Part shown: in pieces, positions 1 through 6,780 of the stretch
Position numbering within the stretch: the first letter of the stretch is position 1
How the letters are laid out: every line of letters starts with the position of its first letter
Source: Microbacteriaceae bacterium
GTDB lineage: Bacteria; Actinomycetota; Actinomycetes; Actinomycetales; Microbacteriaceae
NCBI GenBank assembly: GCA_014378715.1
Contig: JACMNE010000036.1
Coordinates: 1-41,288, forward strand
Direction: 5' to 3'
DNA length: 41,288 bases
Program-made: the position numbers and the translations under genes
Notes under the pieces: generated by a model
Told to the model about the DNA's origin: nothing
Seen by the model: only the letters and a program-made list of their open reading frames with translations
Databases searched by the model: none

Positions 1-1
1 C

Positions 2-184
2 GTGTTCGAACCGGATGCCGCGAACCACGCCGTCTACGACGACCTGTTCGCCGACTTCTCAGCAATCCGGGAGAGCGTCGCGGAACAGTGGCCGCGGCTC
101 GCCGCCTCCCGCTCGCGACACTCGAACCTGCTCCCGACCGGTGACCTGGAACTCGAGCCGGAGTCGATGTCGATCCTCGAGTAA
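2..184 (+). CDS. FGGY-family carbohydrate kinase, C-terminal end (partial)
   Basis: The window opens inside this gene; only the last 60 residues are present, in the frame beginning at base 2 and ending with TAA. The segment FEPDAANHAVYDDLF followed by a helix resembles the extreme C-terminus of FGGY sugar kinases (xylulokinase/ribulokinase group), which phosphorylate pentoses or related polyols. The ATP-binding motifs lie outside the window, so the substrate cannot be given. A decayed sugar ABC permease lies 1.5 kb downstream, which suggests an eroded sugar-use locus. Confidence 0.7.
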   Translation: MFEPDAANHAVYDDLFADFSAIRESVAEQWPRLAASRSRHSNLLPTGDLELEPESMSILE

Positions 185-305
185 TACTGCGGTTGACAGG
201 AATTGCACTCGTGCGGGCAACCGCGCTGTCGTGGCCCCCGTTCGAGGGTATGGCGCTCGCGGCGGCGAGAACTTAATCTGAACCCATCAGGGTGAAAAGG
301 AATCG

Positions 306-704
306 ATGTCACACGCGGGGGCGTTGCCAGCTGAGCTGGCGTCAGTGAGGGACCTGTTCGTCACCGCCGCGGCTCCGGCCGGGTGGTACGACACCGGGGA
401 GAACGTGCGTCGCTGGTTCGACGGCCGCGGTTGGACGGAGCACTACGCCCCGGCGGCTGTGCTCGCGGCCTCCATCGGCCCCGTCGCCACCCGAGGTCGA
501 ACGAACCACGGGTTCCATCTGATCATGGCGATCATGACGATCGGCCTGTGGGTTCCCCTCTGGGCCGCGGTGTGCCTGTGCGACCTCGGGAGGTCCCTGC
601 GGTCGCGCTCGGTCAGCGCGGAACGGGCGGCGGTTCCTCGGAGAAGTGCAGGCCTCCCGGGCTGTTGGACGAGGCGGAGAGCGCTTCGATCCATAGTCGG
701 TTGA
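306..704 (+). CDS. DUF2510 domain membrane protein
   Basis: A 132-residue protein. The N-terminal half carries a DUF2510 motif (PAGWYDTGENVRRWFDGRGW at about residues 24-43), a short aromatic domain common in actinobacterial membrane proteins and of unknown role. One hydrophobic span follows at about residues 72-95. An AAGGA ribosome-binding site sits 6 bases before the ATG. The last 30 or so residues are Arg-rich and overlap the convergent DUF7882 gene by 92 bases, so the 3' end may be read-through after loss of an earlier stop. Function unknown. Confidence 0.7.
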   Translation: MSHAGALPAELASVRDLFVTAAAPAGWYDTGENVRRWFDGRGWTEHYAPAAVLAASIGPVATRGRTNHGFHLIMAIMTIGLWVPLWAAVCLCDLGRSLRSRSVSAERAAVPRRSAGLPGCWTRRRALRSIVG

Positions 705-924
705 TCACGGGAACCCGGCTGCCGAAGTAGCGGAAGTACAGCGGGATGCTCGAGTGCATCCAAAAGCTGCTCCGGCCATCCCCGACCTCGAGGGTGTCGC
801 GCCAGGTGAACACGAAGCTCTCGCCCCTCCGCAGCTTCGCGGTGATGACGATCTGCAGGTGCATCAGCGCACGGTCGTCGAAGTCGACCTCCATGCTGGG
901 ACTCCCGTACAACAGCTTGCCCAT
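613..924 (-). CDS. DUF7882 family small protein (copy 1)
   Basis: A 103-residue protein beginning MGKLLYGSPSMEVDFDDRAL, with the core LRRGESFVFTW and SIPLYFRYFGSR. I recognise the family from Microbacteriaceae, where members are about 100 residues and sometimes mislabelled as DNA ligase; no function is established. It is a paralogue of the gene at 1288-1617, with the same domain order and start context (a GGGAG box before ATG). Its 3' end overlaps the DUF2510 gene on the other strand. Confidence 0.8.
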   Translation of the reverse strand: MGKLLYGSPSMEVDFDDRALMHLQIVITAKLRRGESFVFTWRDTLEVGDGRSSFWMHSSIPLYFRYFGSRVPVINRLWIEALSASSNSPGGLHFSEEPPPVPR

Positions 925-1060
925 GGGCGCGTCTCCCTCTCTTGGGTCCCAACATAGCGGCAGTGGACCGACCGTGCGGAACGGTCACGCCGGGGAATTG
1001 ACTCCCGGATCATTCCACAAGCCCCTAGACCTGTTTGTTTGAGAGGCGTTCACTGGAACC

Positions 1061-1273
1061 ATGACCACGACAATCGAGCTCGGAAGTATCGGCTGGGTCG
1101 AGGACGAGCCCGGGCTCTGGCTGGCGTCGGCGCTCGGGATGGACAGGGGGACAGTGCAGAGCACGGCTGCCTGTGGCTTCGTGGTGCGAAATCCAGCCGG
1201 CGAGTGGCTCGCCAGCTTCTCGCAGCTGCGCGATGCGCAAGGGTTCCTGGCCATCGCCGCCCGCCTCGCCTGA
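1061..1273 (+). CDS. Small protein of unknown function (70 aa)
   Basis: The reading frame MTTTIELGSIGWVEDEPGLW runs to ARLA and stops before the second DUF7882 gene. Codon use is typical of the neighbours (mostly G or C in third position) and the frame fills the gap between the two DUF7882 genes. There is no membrane segment. A weak -10-like TTCACT lies 6 bases before the ATG, fitting the leaderless pattern used elsewhere here. I recognise no domain. Confidence 0.55.
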   Translation: MTTTIELGSIGWVEDEPGLWLASALGMDRGTVQSTAACGFVVRNPAGEWLASFSQLRDAQGFLAIAARLA

Positions 1274-1287
1274 GGGCCGTCGGCACC

Positions 1288-1617
1288 CTACGCCGTGCGG
1301 CCCGGCGGGATCTGCTCGACCGAGGGCTCCGCGGAGAAGTTCAGCCCGCCGGCCGTGTTCGCGGAATCCATCAGCGCCTCGAGCCACTCCCGGTTGATCT
1401 CCGCTCCTCCGTTGTGGAAGTAGCGGAAGTACAGCGGGATGGCCGGGTCGATCCAGATGCTGCTGCGGCCGCTGCCGATCGTGAGCGAGTTGGTCCAGCT
1501 GAACAGGAACGCCTCGCCCCTTCGCAGTTTCGAGGTCATCACGATCTGCAGGTGGGCCAAAGACCGGTCGTCGATGTCGACTTCCATGCCGTCCGACCCG
1601 TATCGCAAAACTCCCAT
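1288..1617 (-). CDS. DUF7882 family small protein (copy 2)
   Basis: A 109-residue protein starting MGVLRYGSDGMEVDIDDRSL, with LRRGEAFLFSW and AIPLYFRYFHNGGAEINREW. It aligns over its whole length with the copy at 613-924, plus a short C-terminal extension. The start is ATG with GGGAG about 8 bases upstream. Two copies 360 bases apart on the same strand look like a local duplication that then diverged. Molecular function unknown. Confidence 0.8.
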   Translation of the reverse strand: MGVLRYGSDGMEVDIDDRSLAHLQIVMTSKLRRGEAFLFSWTNSLTIGSGRSSIWIDPAIPLYFRYFHNGGAEINREWLEALMDSANTAGGLNFSAEPSVEQIPPGRTA

Positions 1618-1664
1618 GAGGCACTCCCGCGTTGGCCCGGGCCGCGGGTGACTCGGGGCGTCGA

Positions 1665-1862
1665 TTACACCGTACTGCCGGGATGACCGTCGGTGGCCGC
1701 ATTCCGGTCACGATTTGCCCTGCTACGTGATCGCCCCCGGGTGACGCCGGACAGCACCCACCGCCGCGCGAACCCATAGACGATGATCGTGGGGGCCATC
1801 GCCATGAGGTACGACGCGAAGGCGATGTTGTAGTTGGTGGTGGATTGCTGCTGGAAGATCTG
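1665..1862 (-). pseudogene. Decayed C-terminus of a CUT1-type sugar ABC transporter permease
   Basis: The minus strand reads IFQQQSTTNYNIAFASYLMA followed by MAPTIIVYGFARRWVLSGVT, the typical last transmembrane helix and tail of MalG-type sugar permeases. No full-length frame leads into it. Near the end, restoring one base in a run of G (around 1734-1738) would give the usual ending RGAIT-stop; as it stands the frame runs on to a TAA at 1665-1667. The rest of the gene is missing. With the FGGY kinase tail it points to an eroded sugar uptake locus. Confidence 0.65.
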
Positions 1863-2136
1863 GGGCGGCGAGGGCCCTGGTGTTCTCCAGCACCGCGTCG
1901 GCGCCGGCGCGGTCGCGGTCGCGGCCGCGGTCGCGGTCGCGGTCGCGGTCGCCGAGCTTCAGCCTCGTGAGGGTGCCGCCGTATCGGGGAAGGTCAACTT
2001 CGAGGGTGACCGGCATGCGGGGTCCTTTCTCTTCTGATGCCTGGCCAGAATGTCACTCCCGAGGTCGTTGCCGACCAGCGACGGGCGCGCCCCAGAAGCG
2101 TGCCGGAGGTGGGGTTGTAGCCGACCCCGGGAGTGG
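1863..2136. other. Degraded stretch with an orphan translation start
   Basis: No intact gene is seen. On the minus strand an ATG at 2016, preceded by an AAAGGA ribosome-binding site, opens MPVTLEVDLPRYGGTLTRLK and then runs into an Arg-Asp repeat and out-of-frame permease sequence. This looks like a true gene start joined to unrelated debris. Upstream, frames such as SLVGNDLGSDILARHQKRKD look coding but are not continuous. I cannot name the source genes. Confidence 0.4.
1911..1952. repeat. Hexanucleotide tandem repeat (GGTCGC)x7
   Basis: Seven units of GGTCGC, the third altered to GGCCGC. They sit at the junction between the orphan ATG frame and the permease remnant. On the minus strand the array encodes alternating Arg-Asp. 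Such arrays expand and contract by slippage. Confidence 0.9.
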
Positions 2137-2733
2137 TCAGCCGGCCCCACGTGCGGTCAGCGCATCAGCGAGATCGTCGGAATGCTTCAGCGACATGACC
2201 AACAGCGGTACGGCAAAGGTGGTGATCCGCACCGGCACTCCCCTGGCGCGCTGTGCCTCACGGATGGTCGCGGCAAATCCCGCGATCACGGGGATGGTGG
2301 TGATCGTCATCCCCAGCACCAGCCCCACCCCGGCCGGGTTGACCCCGAACCGGCGCAACGGCGCCAACGAACTCTCGGTCGCATCGAGTAGCGCGGGAAT
2401 CCTCGTGGTCAGGGTGATCAGCGCAGCCAACACCATGATCGTCACCACCCGACCGGTGTTTGCCGACGCGACCACCGGTGGAAGGAACACGAACTGGGTG
2501 ACGAGCATGATCAGGATCACCCAACGCACGGCCCAGACCTGGCGGAGTATCTCGCGGAGTCCCAGCCCGGCCACCAGGTAGCCCGCGCAGACCAGAACCG
2601 CCGCCACGGGCTGCGTCCAGACACTGCCGGCGGTGAACGTGATCGCCAGCGCACTGGCCATAAAACCGAGCACCTTGAGCCCGGCTGGCATCCGGTGAAG
2701 CAGACTCGATCCCGGCCGATACACGGCGATCAC
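2137..2733 (-). CDS. bioN: Biotin ECF transporter transmembrane protein BioN
   Basis: A 198-residue CbiQ/BioN-type T-component of an energy-coupling factor transporter. It couples ATP hydrolysis by BioM to biotin uptake through BioY in the membrane. Several hydrophobic spans are visible, and the ARGVP segment at about residue 165 matches the Ala-Arg-Gly coupling motif of T-components. The start is GTG, overlapping the bioM stop by 4 bases (GTGA), so translation is probably coupled. It is the last gene of the bioYMN operon. Confidence 0.88.
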   Translation of the reverse strand: MIAVYRPGSSLLHRMPAGLKVLGFMASALAITFTAGSVWTQPVAAVLVCAGYLVAGLGLREILRQVWAVRWVILIMLVTQFVFLPPVVASANTGRVVTIMVLAALITLTTRIPALLDATESSLAPLRRFGVNPAGVGLVLGMTITTIPVIAGFAATIREAQRARGVPVRITTFAVPLLVMSLKHSDDLADALTARGAG

Positions 2734-3422
2734 GCGTGCTCCCGTTCGTAGCGTTCGATAACGGATGTCGGGTCCCCCGACTCCACCAACCGCCCCTCGT
2801 CAAACCGCAGAACGACATCGCACCTGGCAGCCAGCCGCAGGTCGTGCGTCACGAGAACAAGCTGCTGCTCGAGATCATCGAGCAGATGGTTGCCGATCCG
2901 GCGGGTGTTGGCCGCATCGAGCAGGGCTGTCGGTTCGTCGGCGACCACCAGGTCCGGTCGGCCGATGAGGATCGCACACAGCGCAAGAAGTTGCTTCTGT
3001 CCGCCCGAGAGCGAATGGGCCGGAGCGTCGGCGTGATCCGACATCCCATAGGTCTGAAGGGTCGAGGCGACGCGGTCGTCGACCTCGGTGCGACTGAGTC
3101 CCCGACCACGCAGCGAGAACGCCACGTCCTCCGCGACGGTCGGCATCACGATCTGCGCGTCCGGGTTGCTGAACACGAAGCCCACCTTCCGGCTGAGCTG
3201 TTTCGCCTGCCTCGCCGCGTCGAGGTCGTGCACCCGCACCGTGCCACTGGTCGCCGACACGAGACCGTTCAGCATCCGCGCGAAGGTCGACTTGCCCGAG
3301 CCATTCGACCCGATCACCCCGATCCGCCGCTGGTGCAGCACGATGGACACATCTCGGAGCGCCGTTCGCCCGGCGAAATCGACGGAGACCGCGTCAAAGC
3401 TGATGAGAGGAAGCGAGGTCAC
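2730..3422 (-). CDS. bioM: Biotin ECF transporter ATPase BioM
   Basis: A 230-residue ABC ATPase. Walker A is GSNGSGKS at about residues 38-45, the signature is LSGGQKQ near 135, and Walker B with catalytic Glu is LVVADEPT near 155, followed by the H-loop LVTHD. The length is normal for ECF A-components. I place the start at GTG 3422, which overlaps the bioY stop by 4 bases; the frame continues upstream but only as antisense-like sequence within bioY. It powers biotin import with BioY and BioN. Confidence 0.9.
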   Translation of the reverse strand: MTSLPLISFDAVSVDFAGRTALRDVSIVLHQRRIGVIGSNGSGKSTFARMLNGLVSATSGTVRVHDLDAARQAKQLSRKVGFVFSNPDAQIVMPTVAEDVAFSLRGRGLSRTEVDDRVASTLQTYGMSDHADAPAHSLSGGQKQLLALCAILIGRPDLVVADEPTALLDAANTRRIGNHLLDDLEQQLVLVTHDLRLAARCDVVLRFDEGRLVESGDPTSVIERYEREHA

Positions 3423-4099
3423 TGCCTGGCCGCGTCGGGCCTGGCCGCATCTGTCGACGCCGCGCGGGAAGACCCCGCCCCGGCTGACCCTGCGCTCACC
3501 GGCCCCGCCGTCGAGCTCACCGTGGACACCTGCGCGCCCCCGAACGCCCGCGGGTACGCTCGCCAAAGGGTGAGCGCGATCAGGGTGGCCACCACGATCT
3601 TCAGGACATCGCCCGGAAGGTAGACGGCGCTCGAGAGGGCGGTGGGGCCGAGGGGGAGGCCGGTGACGAGCGACTGCACGGGCACCCCGAACGCGTAGAC
3701 GACACCAATGCCGCCGACGAAGCACCCGAGCGCGACCCGCCACCAGGTCGGACGGCGCCGGTCGGCCCGCACGATGGCGCCGATCACAAAGGCGCCGAAG
3801 ATCCATCCGATCAGGTATCCGGCCGTCGGTCCGACGAACACACCGGCACCTCCGTGACCGCCGGAGAGGAGGGGGAGTCCGACGAGCACGAGGACCTCGA
3901 AGATCACGACGGCCGCGGCTCCGCGCCACGGTCCGAGAACCACGCCGGCGAGCATCACCCCGAGGGTCTGGGCCGTGATGGGAACGGCCCCGCCGAAGAC
4001 GGGGATCGCGCCGGGGAGGCCGAGCACCGCGATGATGGCCGCGAAGACCGCGATCCGGGTGATGTCACGGACATCGAATCGAAGGGGGTTGTTCATCAT
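3419..4099 (-). CDS. bioY: Biotin transporter substrate-binding subunit BioY
   Basis: A 226-residue membrane protein with about six hydrophobic segments. It has the BioY pattern: AVPITAQTLGVMLAGVVLGP early, GGHGGAGVFVGPTAGYLIGW in the middle, and a C-terminal PLGPTALSSAVYLPGDVLK. This S-component binds biotin. The ATG at 4099 follows AGAGGAGCAC, a strong ribosome-binding site, unlike the leaderless genes around it. The C-terminus has an Ala/Ser-rich tail of about 35 residues that the family does not need. It is first in the bioYMN operon and faces the regulator bioQ. Confidence 0.92.
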   Translation of the reverse strand: MMNNPLRFDVRDITRIAVFAAIIAVLGLPGAIPVFGGAVPITAQTLGVMLAGVVLGPWRGAAAVVIFEVLVLVGLPLLSGGHGGAGVFVGPTAGYLIGWIFGAFVIGAIVRADRRRPTWWRVALGCFVGGIGVVYAFGVPVQSLVTGLPLGPTALSSAVYLPGDVLKIVVATLIALTLWRAYPRAFGGAQVSTVSSTAGPVSAGSAGAGSSRAASTDAARPDAARQ

Positions 4100-4118
4100 G
4101 TGCTCCTCTGGTCTCACC

Positions 4119-4131
4119 TGAACGGCGTTCA
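4119..4131. promoter_or_regulatory. BioQ operator 1 (TGAAC-GGC-GTTCA)
   Basis: A perfect inverted repeat with a 3-base spacer in the bioY/bioQ intergenic region. As I recall it, the actinobacterial BioQ motif is of the form TGAAC-N3-GTTCA/GTTAC, which this matches. It lies just downstream of the inferred bioY transcription start. Confidence 0.75.
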
Positions 4132-4133
4132 CC

Positions 4134-4146
4134 TGAACACTGTACA
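4134..4146. promoter_or_regulatory. BioQ operator 2 (TGAAC-ACT-GTACA), overlapping the bioY -10
   Basis: A second inverted repeat with one mismatch, its centre 15 bp from operator 1. Including flanks it reads CACCTGAAC-N3-GTACAGGTG. On the minus strand its inner bases give TACAGT (4144-4139), a plausible -10 element for bioY, so repressor binding would occlude polymerase. Confidence 0.65.
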
Positions 4147-4155
4147 GGTGACTGG

Positions 4156-4161
4156 TAGTCT
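4156..4161 (+). promoter_or_regulatory. Probable -10 element of bioQ
   Basis: TAGTCT lies 9 bases before the bioQ ATG, giving a leaderless or nearly leaderless transcript. It is only 9 bases from operator 2, so BioQ probably represses its own gene as well. Confidence 0.45.
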
Positions 4162-4170
4162 GGCTCCACC

Positions 4171-4845
4171 ATGCAGAGTCCCGCTCCCAACGGCCAGAGG
4201 CACACCCGTCATTCCGGGGACGACGTGGTGACGGCCGCCCTGCGTATCCTCGACGAACACGGCCTCCCCGACCTGACCATGCGTCGGCTCGCCGCGAACC
4301 TCGGCGTGCAGCCGAGCGCCCTTTATTGGCATTTCGCGAACAAGCAGACCCTCCTCGCGTCGATCGCCGACCGGATCGTCTCCCGGACCGCACCACAGGC
4401 CGGGTCACCCGACTGGAAATCCTCCGCCCGCCTCGAGGCGGAGGCGCTCCGCGACGCCCTCCTGGACTATCGCGACGGTGCCGAGGTCGTCGCGAGCACG
4501 ATTGCCCTCGGGCTCGGCGCGCACGACGCGGAGAACCGCCTCTCCGCCGCGATTCATCGCGGCGGTTTCGATCAGCCGACCAGCGCGGTCGCCGCCGCGG
4601 CGCTCCTGCATTTCATACTCGGCCACGTCTGGCACGAACAGCAGCGGGCGGTGGCACACAGCCTCGGTGTCGCCACGGGTGTTTCGGCGGGGGGCGATGG
4701 ACGCACCCGGGACGCCTTTGACTTCGGAATCACACTGTTCCTCGACGGGCTGGAGGCCGCACCGAAGGCAGGACTCGACCCCTCGACATCCGCTGAAGAA
4801 GTTGTTCGAAAGACGGCAGGCGTGCCAGGAATGGTGCTGAAGTAG
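4171..4845 (+). CDS. bioQ: TetR-family regulator, probable biotin repressor BioQ
   Basis: A 224-residue TetR-type protein. The helix-turn-helix is at about residues 34-57 (LTMRRLAANLGVQPSALYWH). A TetR_C-type ligand domain follows. It is divergent from bioYMN across 71 bases holding two TGAAC-N3-GTNCA palindromes, which supports assignment as BioQ, the actinobacterial biotin regulator. This rests on context and operator sequence rather than on a diagnostic residue. The stop codon (4843-4845) lies inside the tRNA-like repeat that marks the left edge of the adjacent island, so the last few residues may have been replaced at insertion. Confidence 0.75.
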   Translation: MQSPAPNGQRHTRHSGDDVVTAALRILDEHGLPDLTMRRLAANLGVQPSALYWHFANKQTLLASIADRIVSRTAPQAGSPDWKSSARLEAEALRDALLDYRDGAEVVASTIALGLGAHDAENRLSAAIHRGGFDQPTSAVAAAALLHFILGHVWHEQQRAVAHSLGVATGVSAGGDGRTRDAFDFGITLFLDGLEAAPKAGLDPSTSAEEVVRKTAGVPGMVLK

Positions 4846-4877
4846 CAAATGCGGGACTCGACCCCGCGACACCACGA
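4842..4877 (-). repeat. Displaced tRNA-Met 3' half (attL-like repeat)
   Basis: It matches the T-arm, part of the anticodon stem and the acceptor 3' strand of the tRNA-Met at 6686-6759. It cannot fold as a tRNA alone because the 5' half is missing. The mismatches at 4847, 4849 and 4850 fall in the acceptor strand, as expected if this copy is no longer under selection. The rest of the gene-free stretch up to 5216 shows nothing recognisable apart from a hairpin near 5194-5218. Confidence 0.75.
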
Positions 4878-5193
4878 GAATCTCTGGCGCCGATGAGAGT
4901 TCCCATTGATCATTCATGGTTGATGCGGCCAATGATTAGCTGGATTCTGAATAGCGGTGGGACCGATCGCGGCAGCGTCGACTGACCTGGGCCACCCGCC
5001 AGGCTGCCCCGATCACGCTTAGGCCGGCGCCTGCGGGCCGCGAACCGTCCCAGAGCGGGAACGGCGACTGGGACACCTTCGAATTATCGTCGTCTATTGG
5101 GCTCCCGAGGGTGTCGAGAAGGAAGTTGTCAAGGTCGACGGGGCCAGGGCGAGTTTAGGTGGCTCGTCGAAATGCTGGAAAGACCGTCGCAGA

Positions 5194-5218
5194 GACGGCC
5201 CTCCCCGAGGGGCCCGTC
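5194..5218 (-). terminator. Hairpin at the end of the SRPBCC gene
   Basis: GACGGCC pairs imperfectly with GGCCCGTC around the loop at 5201-5210, reaching into the stop codon of the upstream gene. There is no clear U-tract. A weak terminator candidate. Confidence 0.3.
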
Positions 5219-5720
5219 ATGACTGGGTCTGTTCCCAGGACTCGGCGGAGATCTCGGCGATCCGTTTGATCGCGGCGAGGGTTTTCGGGATGCCGTCGAG
5301 GGCTTGCTGGGTGCGGTCGGTGATTTCGGCGCGGGCGTCTTCGCCGAACTTGTCCTCGAACATGGCGATCCCGGCCGGCAGGAATTCCCACGACTCGGTG
5401 AGTGTCGTCCCGGTCTCCGCGGCGGTGAAGCTGAATCCCCAACGGACGAAGCTGCCCCCCACCACCCAGGCGAACTCGCGACCGTGCTCTGCCCTCACTA
5501 CCTCAGACCGGGTCTCCCAGGTGCGATGTGGGAGCTCGTTGTGCCCGGTGAACCAGGCACCGACCCGACCCGCCTCGGTCTCGTCGTCCCACCAGCATGA
5601 TGTACAGACCGGGCTCCACTCGCCGGTGCGGGTGATGTCGGAGAGCAGGTCGTAGAGAAACGCGGCCGACGCCTCGACGGTGACGGACTCCTGGTAGCTG
5701 AGAATGCTTGTCTGACTCAT
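5217..5720 (-). CDS. SRPBCC family protein (polyketide cyclase/START-like)
   Basis: A 167-residue single-domain protein with the SRPBCC pattern: SVTVEASAAFLYDLLSDITR at the start, a GEWSP segment, central Trp-rich strands (FAWVVGG, VRWGFSF) and a long C-terminal helix. Members bind hydrophobic ligands in a deep cavity; the ligand is unknown here. It lies 22 bases downstream of the oxidoreductase on the same strand, probably one transcript, and within the tRNA-bounded island. Confidence 0.8.
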   Translation of the reverse strand: MSQTSILSYQESVTVEASAAFLYDLLSDITRTGEWSPVCTSCWWDDETEAGRVGAWFTGHNELPHRTWETRSEVVRAEHGREFAWVVGGSFVRWGFSFTAAETGTTLTESWEFLPAGIAMFEDKFGEDARAEITDRTQQALDGIPKTLAAIKRIAEISAESWEQTQS

Positions 5721-5742
5721 GTGTTTGCTCTAACGGAGGGGG

Positions 5743-6480
5743 TCATTTCTTCTGCCGCCGGCTGCCGCCGTGCCAGTCTTCCTGCTTTCCGACCGCGCCC
5801 GCGTCGACCCCGAACGCGGCCAGCTGTGGCTGCTCGCGCAGACTGCGCTTGAGTTCGGCAAATCCAGGGAAGCGCGCCAAAGCGACTACGTGGTCCCACA
5901 ACTCGACTGCAGAGTCCTCGTCGGGCAGTCGGCTGATCACCGGTCCGAAGAAGGCCACCCCGGTGGGTGGCTCAAAGTGGATGATGGGCGTGCCCACGTC
6001 TTTTCCTGTGAAGGAGAGCGCTTCGTCCGTCTCCTGCTGGATCTCTGTGTCCCATGACTCGTCGTCGAGAGCGTCCGCCAGCTCGAGCGGCAAGCCCGCA
6101 TCGGCGAGGATCGGTTCCGCGAACTCACGCGTCCCGCGAAGATTGCGCATCTCGACCTCGCTCCGATAATTGTCCGCACTGGGGGCAGTGTCGAAGATGT
6201 GGGTCCCGAAGGCGGCGTATAGCGGCGCAATCGCTTCGCGGCCGTGTTCTGCTCGCGCTCGGGCGGCTACCCGCAGGAGCCGGAGCCCTGCGGTATGTCC
6301 AGCTTCGTACTCGGGAGGGAAATGCGCGTCGTAGTCGACCTGGGCATTGATGAGGCGCAGCGAGATGAATCGCCAGTCCACGGTGTAGTCGCGCTGCGCC
6401 TGCACCTGCCGCACCCACTTGCTTGTCATCCAGGCGAACGGGCAGACCGGGTCGAAGTAGAAGTTGATGTCGGCGTCCAT
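5743..6480 (-). CDS. DsbA-like oxidoreductase, Rv2466c (mycothiol-dependent) family
   Basis: A 245-residue DsbA-fold protein. The N-terminus reads YFDPVCPFAWMTSKW and the C-terminal half has DVGTPIIHF and GVAFFGPVISRLP, matching the mycobacterial nitroreductase Rv2466c region for region. Those enzymes use mycothiol and a CPWC site. Here the active site is C13-P-F-A16, so the second (resolving) cysteine is absent and a monothiol mechanism is implied. An inserted loop (PSADNYRSEVEMR) and a short basic tail (GGSRRQKK) distinguish it. A leaderless -10 (TAGTGT) precedes the ATG. Confidence 0.85.
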   Translation of the reverse strand: MDADINFYFDPVCPFAWMTSKWVRQVQAQRDYTVDWRFISLRLINAQVDYDAHFPPEYEAGHTAGLRLLRVAARARAEHGREAIAPLYAAFGTHIFDTAPSADNYRSEVEMRNLRGTREFAEPILADAGLPLELADALDDESWDTEIQQETDEALSFTGKDVGTPIIHFEPPTGVAFFGPVISRLPDEDSAVELWDHVVALARFPGFAELKRSLREQPQLAAFGVDAGAVGKQEDWHGGSRRQKK

Positions 6481-6486
6481 AGGTCC

Positions 6487-6492
6487 ACACTA
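6487..6492 (-). promoter_or_regulatory. -10 element of the DsbA-like gene
   Basis: TAGTGT on the minus strand, followed by 6 bases and the ATG at 6480. This predicts a leaderless transcript covering the oxidoreductase and SRPBCC genes. Confidence 0.5.
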
Positions 6493-6685
6493 GGTCAGTG
6501 CCGCAACCACGATAGAGATCGACCTCGCGAGGTGGGTTTGAGCCCGGACATTGGACACGACCGCGCTGGCCCTCGCCCGCATAGTCCTGACGGCATAAAC
6601 CCATCCGTCAGATGTCAATGTGCGGGGTATGTGCGGGGTGCGGCTGTGGAGATGGCCCAAATACCCTGATATTCCGGATGTTTTG

Positions 6686-6759
6686 TAGCGAGGGCGGGAC
6701 TCGAACCCGCGACACCACGATTATGAGTCGTGTGCTCTAACCACCTGAGCTACCCCGCC
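6686..6759 (-). tRNA. tRNA-Met (CAT), elongator type
   Basis: The minus strand begins GGCGGGGTAGCTCAGG and folds into a cloverleaf. The acceptor stem is GGCGGGG/CCTCGCT with two G-U pairs, the anticodon loop is CTCATAA (anticodon CAT), and the T-arm is GCGGG-TTCGAGT-CCCGC. No CCA is encoded. The 5' sequence fits elongator tRNA-Met better than tRNA-Ile2 or initiator tRNA. Its 3' half is the likely insertion site of the adjacent island. Confidence 0.92.
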
Positions 6760-6780
6760 GGGTATCGTCCATTCGTCGAG

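Larger units (their letters stand above)
4842..6720. mobile_element. Putative small genomic island in tRNA-Met, framed by 36-bp tRNA repeats
   Basis: Bases 4842-4877 repeat the 3' half of tRNA-Met (6685-6720) in the same orientation, with 32 of 36 identical, 26 of 27 over the T-arm portion. This is the layout expected after site-specific integration into a tRNA 3' end: an intact tRNA at one border and a displaced 3' fragment at the other. The cargo is an SRPBCC protein and a DsbA-like oxidoreductase. No integrase is present, so it would be a remnant or a trans-mobilised unit. A simple segmental duplication is an alternative. Confidence 0.5.

Noticed and set aside
1911..1952. The GGTCGC array considered as a CRISPR-like or iteron array.
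   Set aside because: The units are 6 bp and contiguous with no spacers; this is a simple microsatellite.
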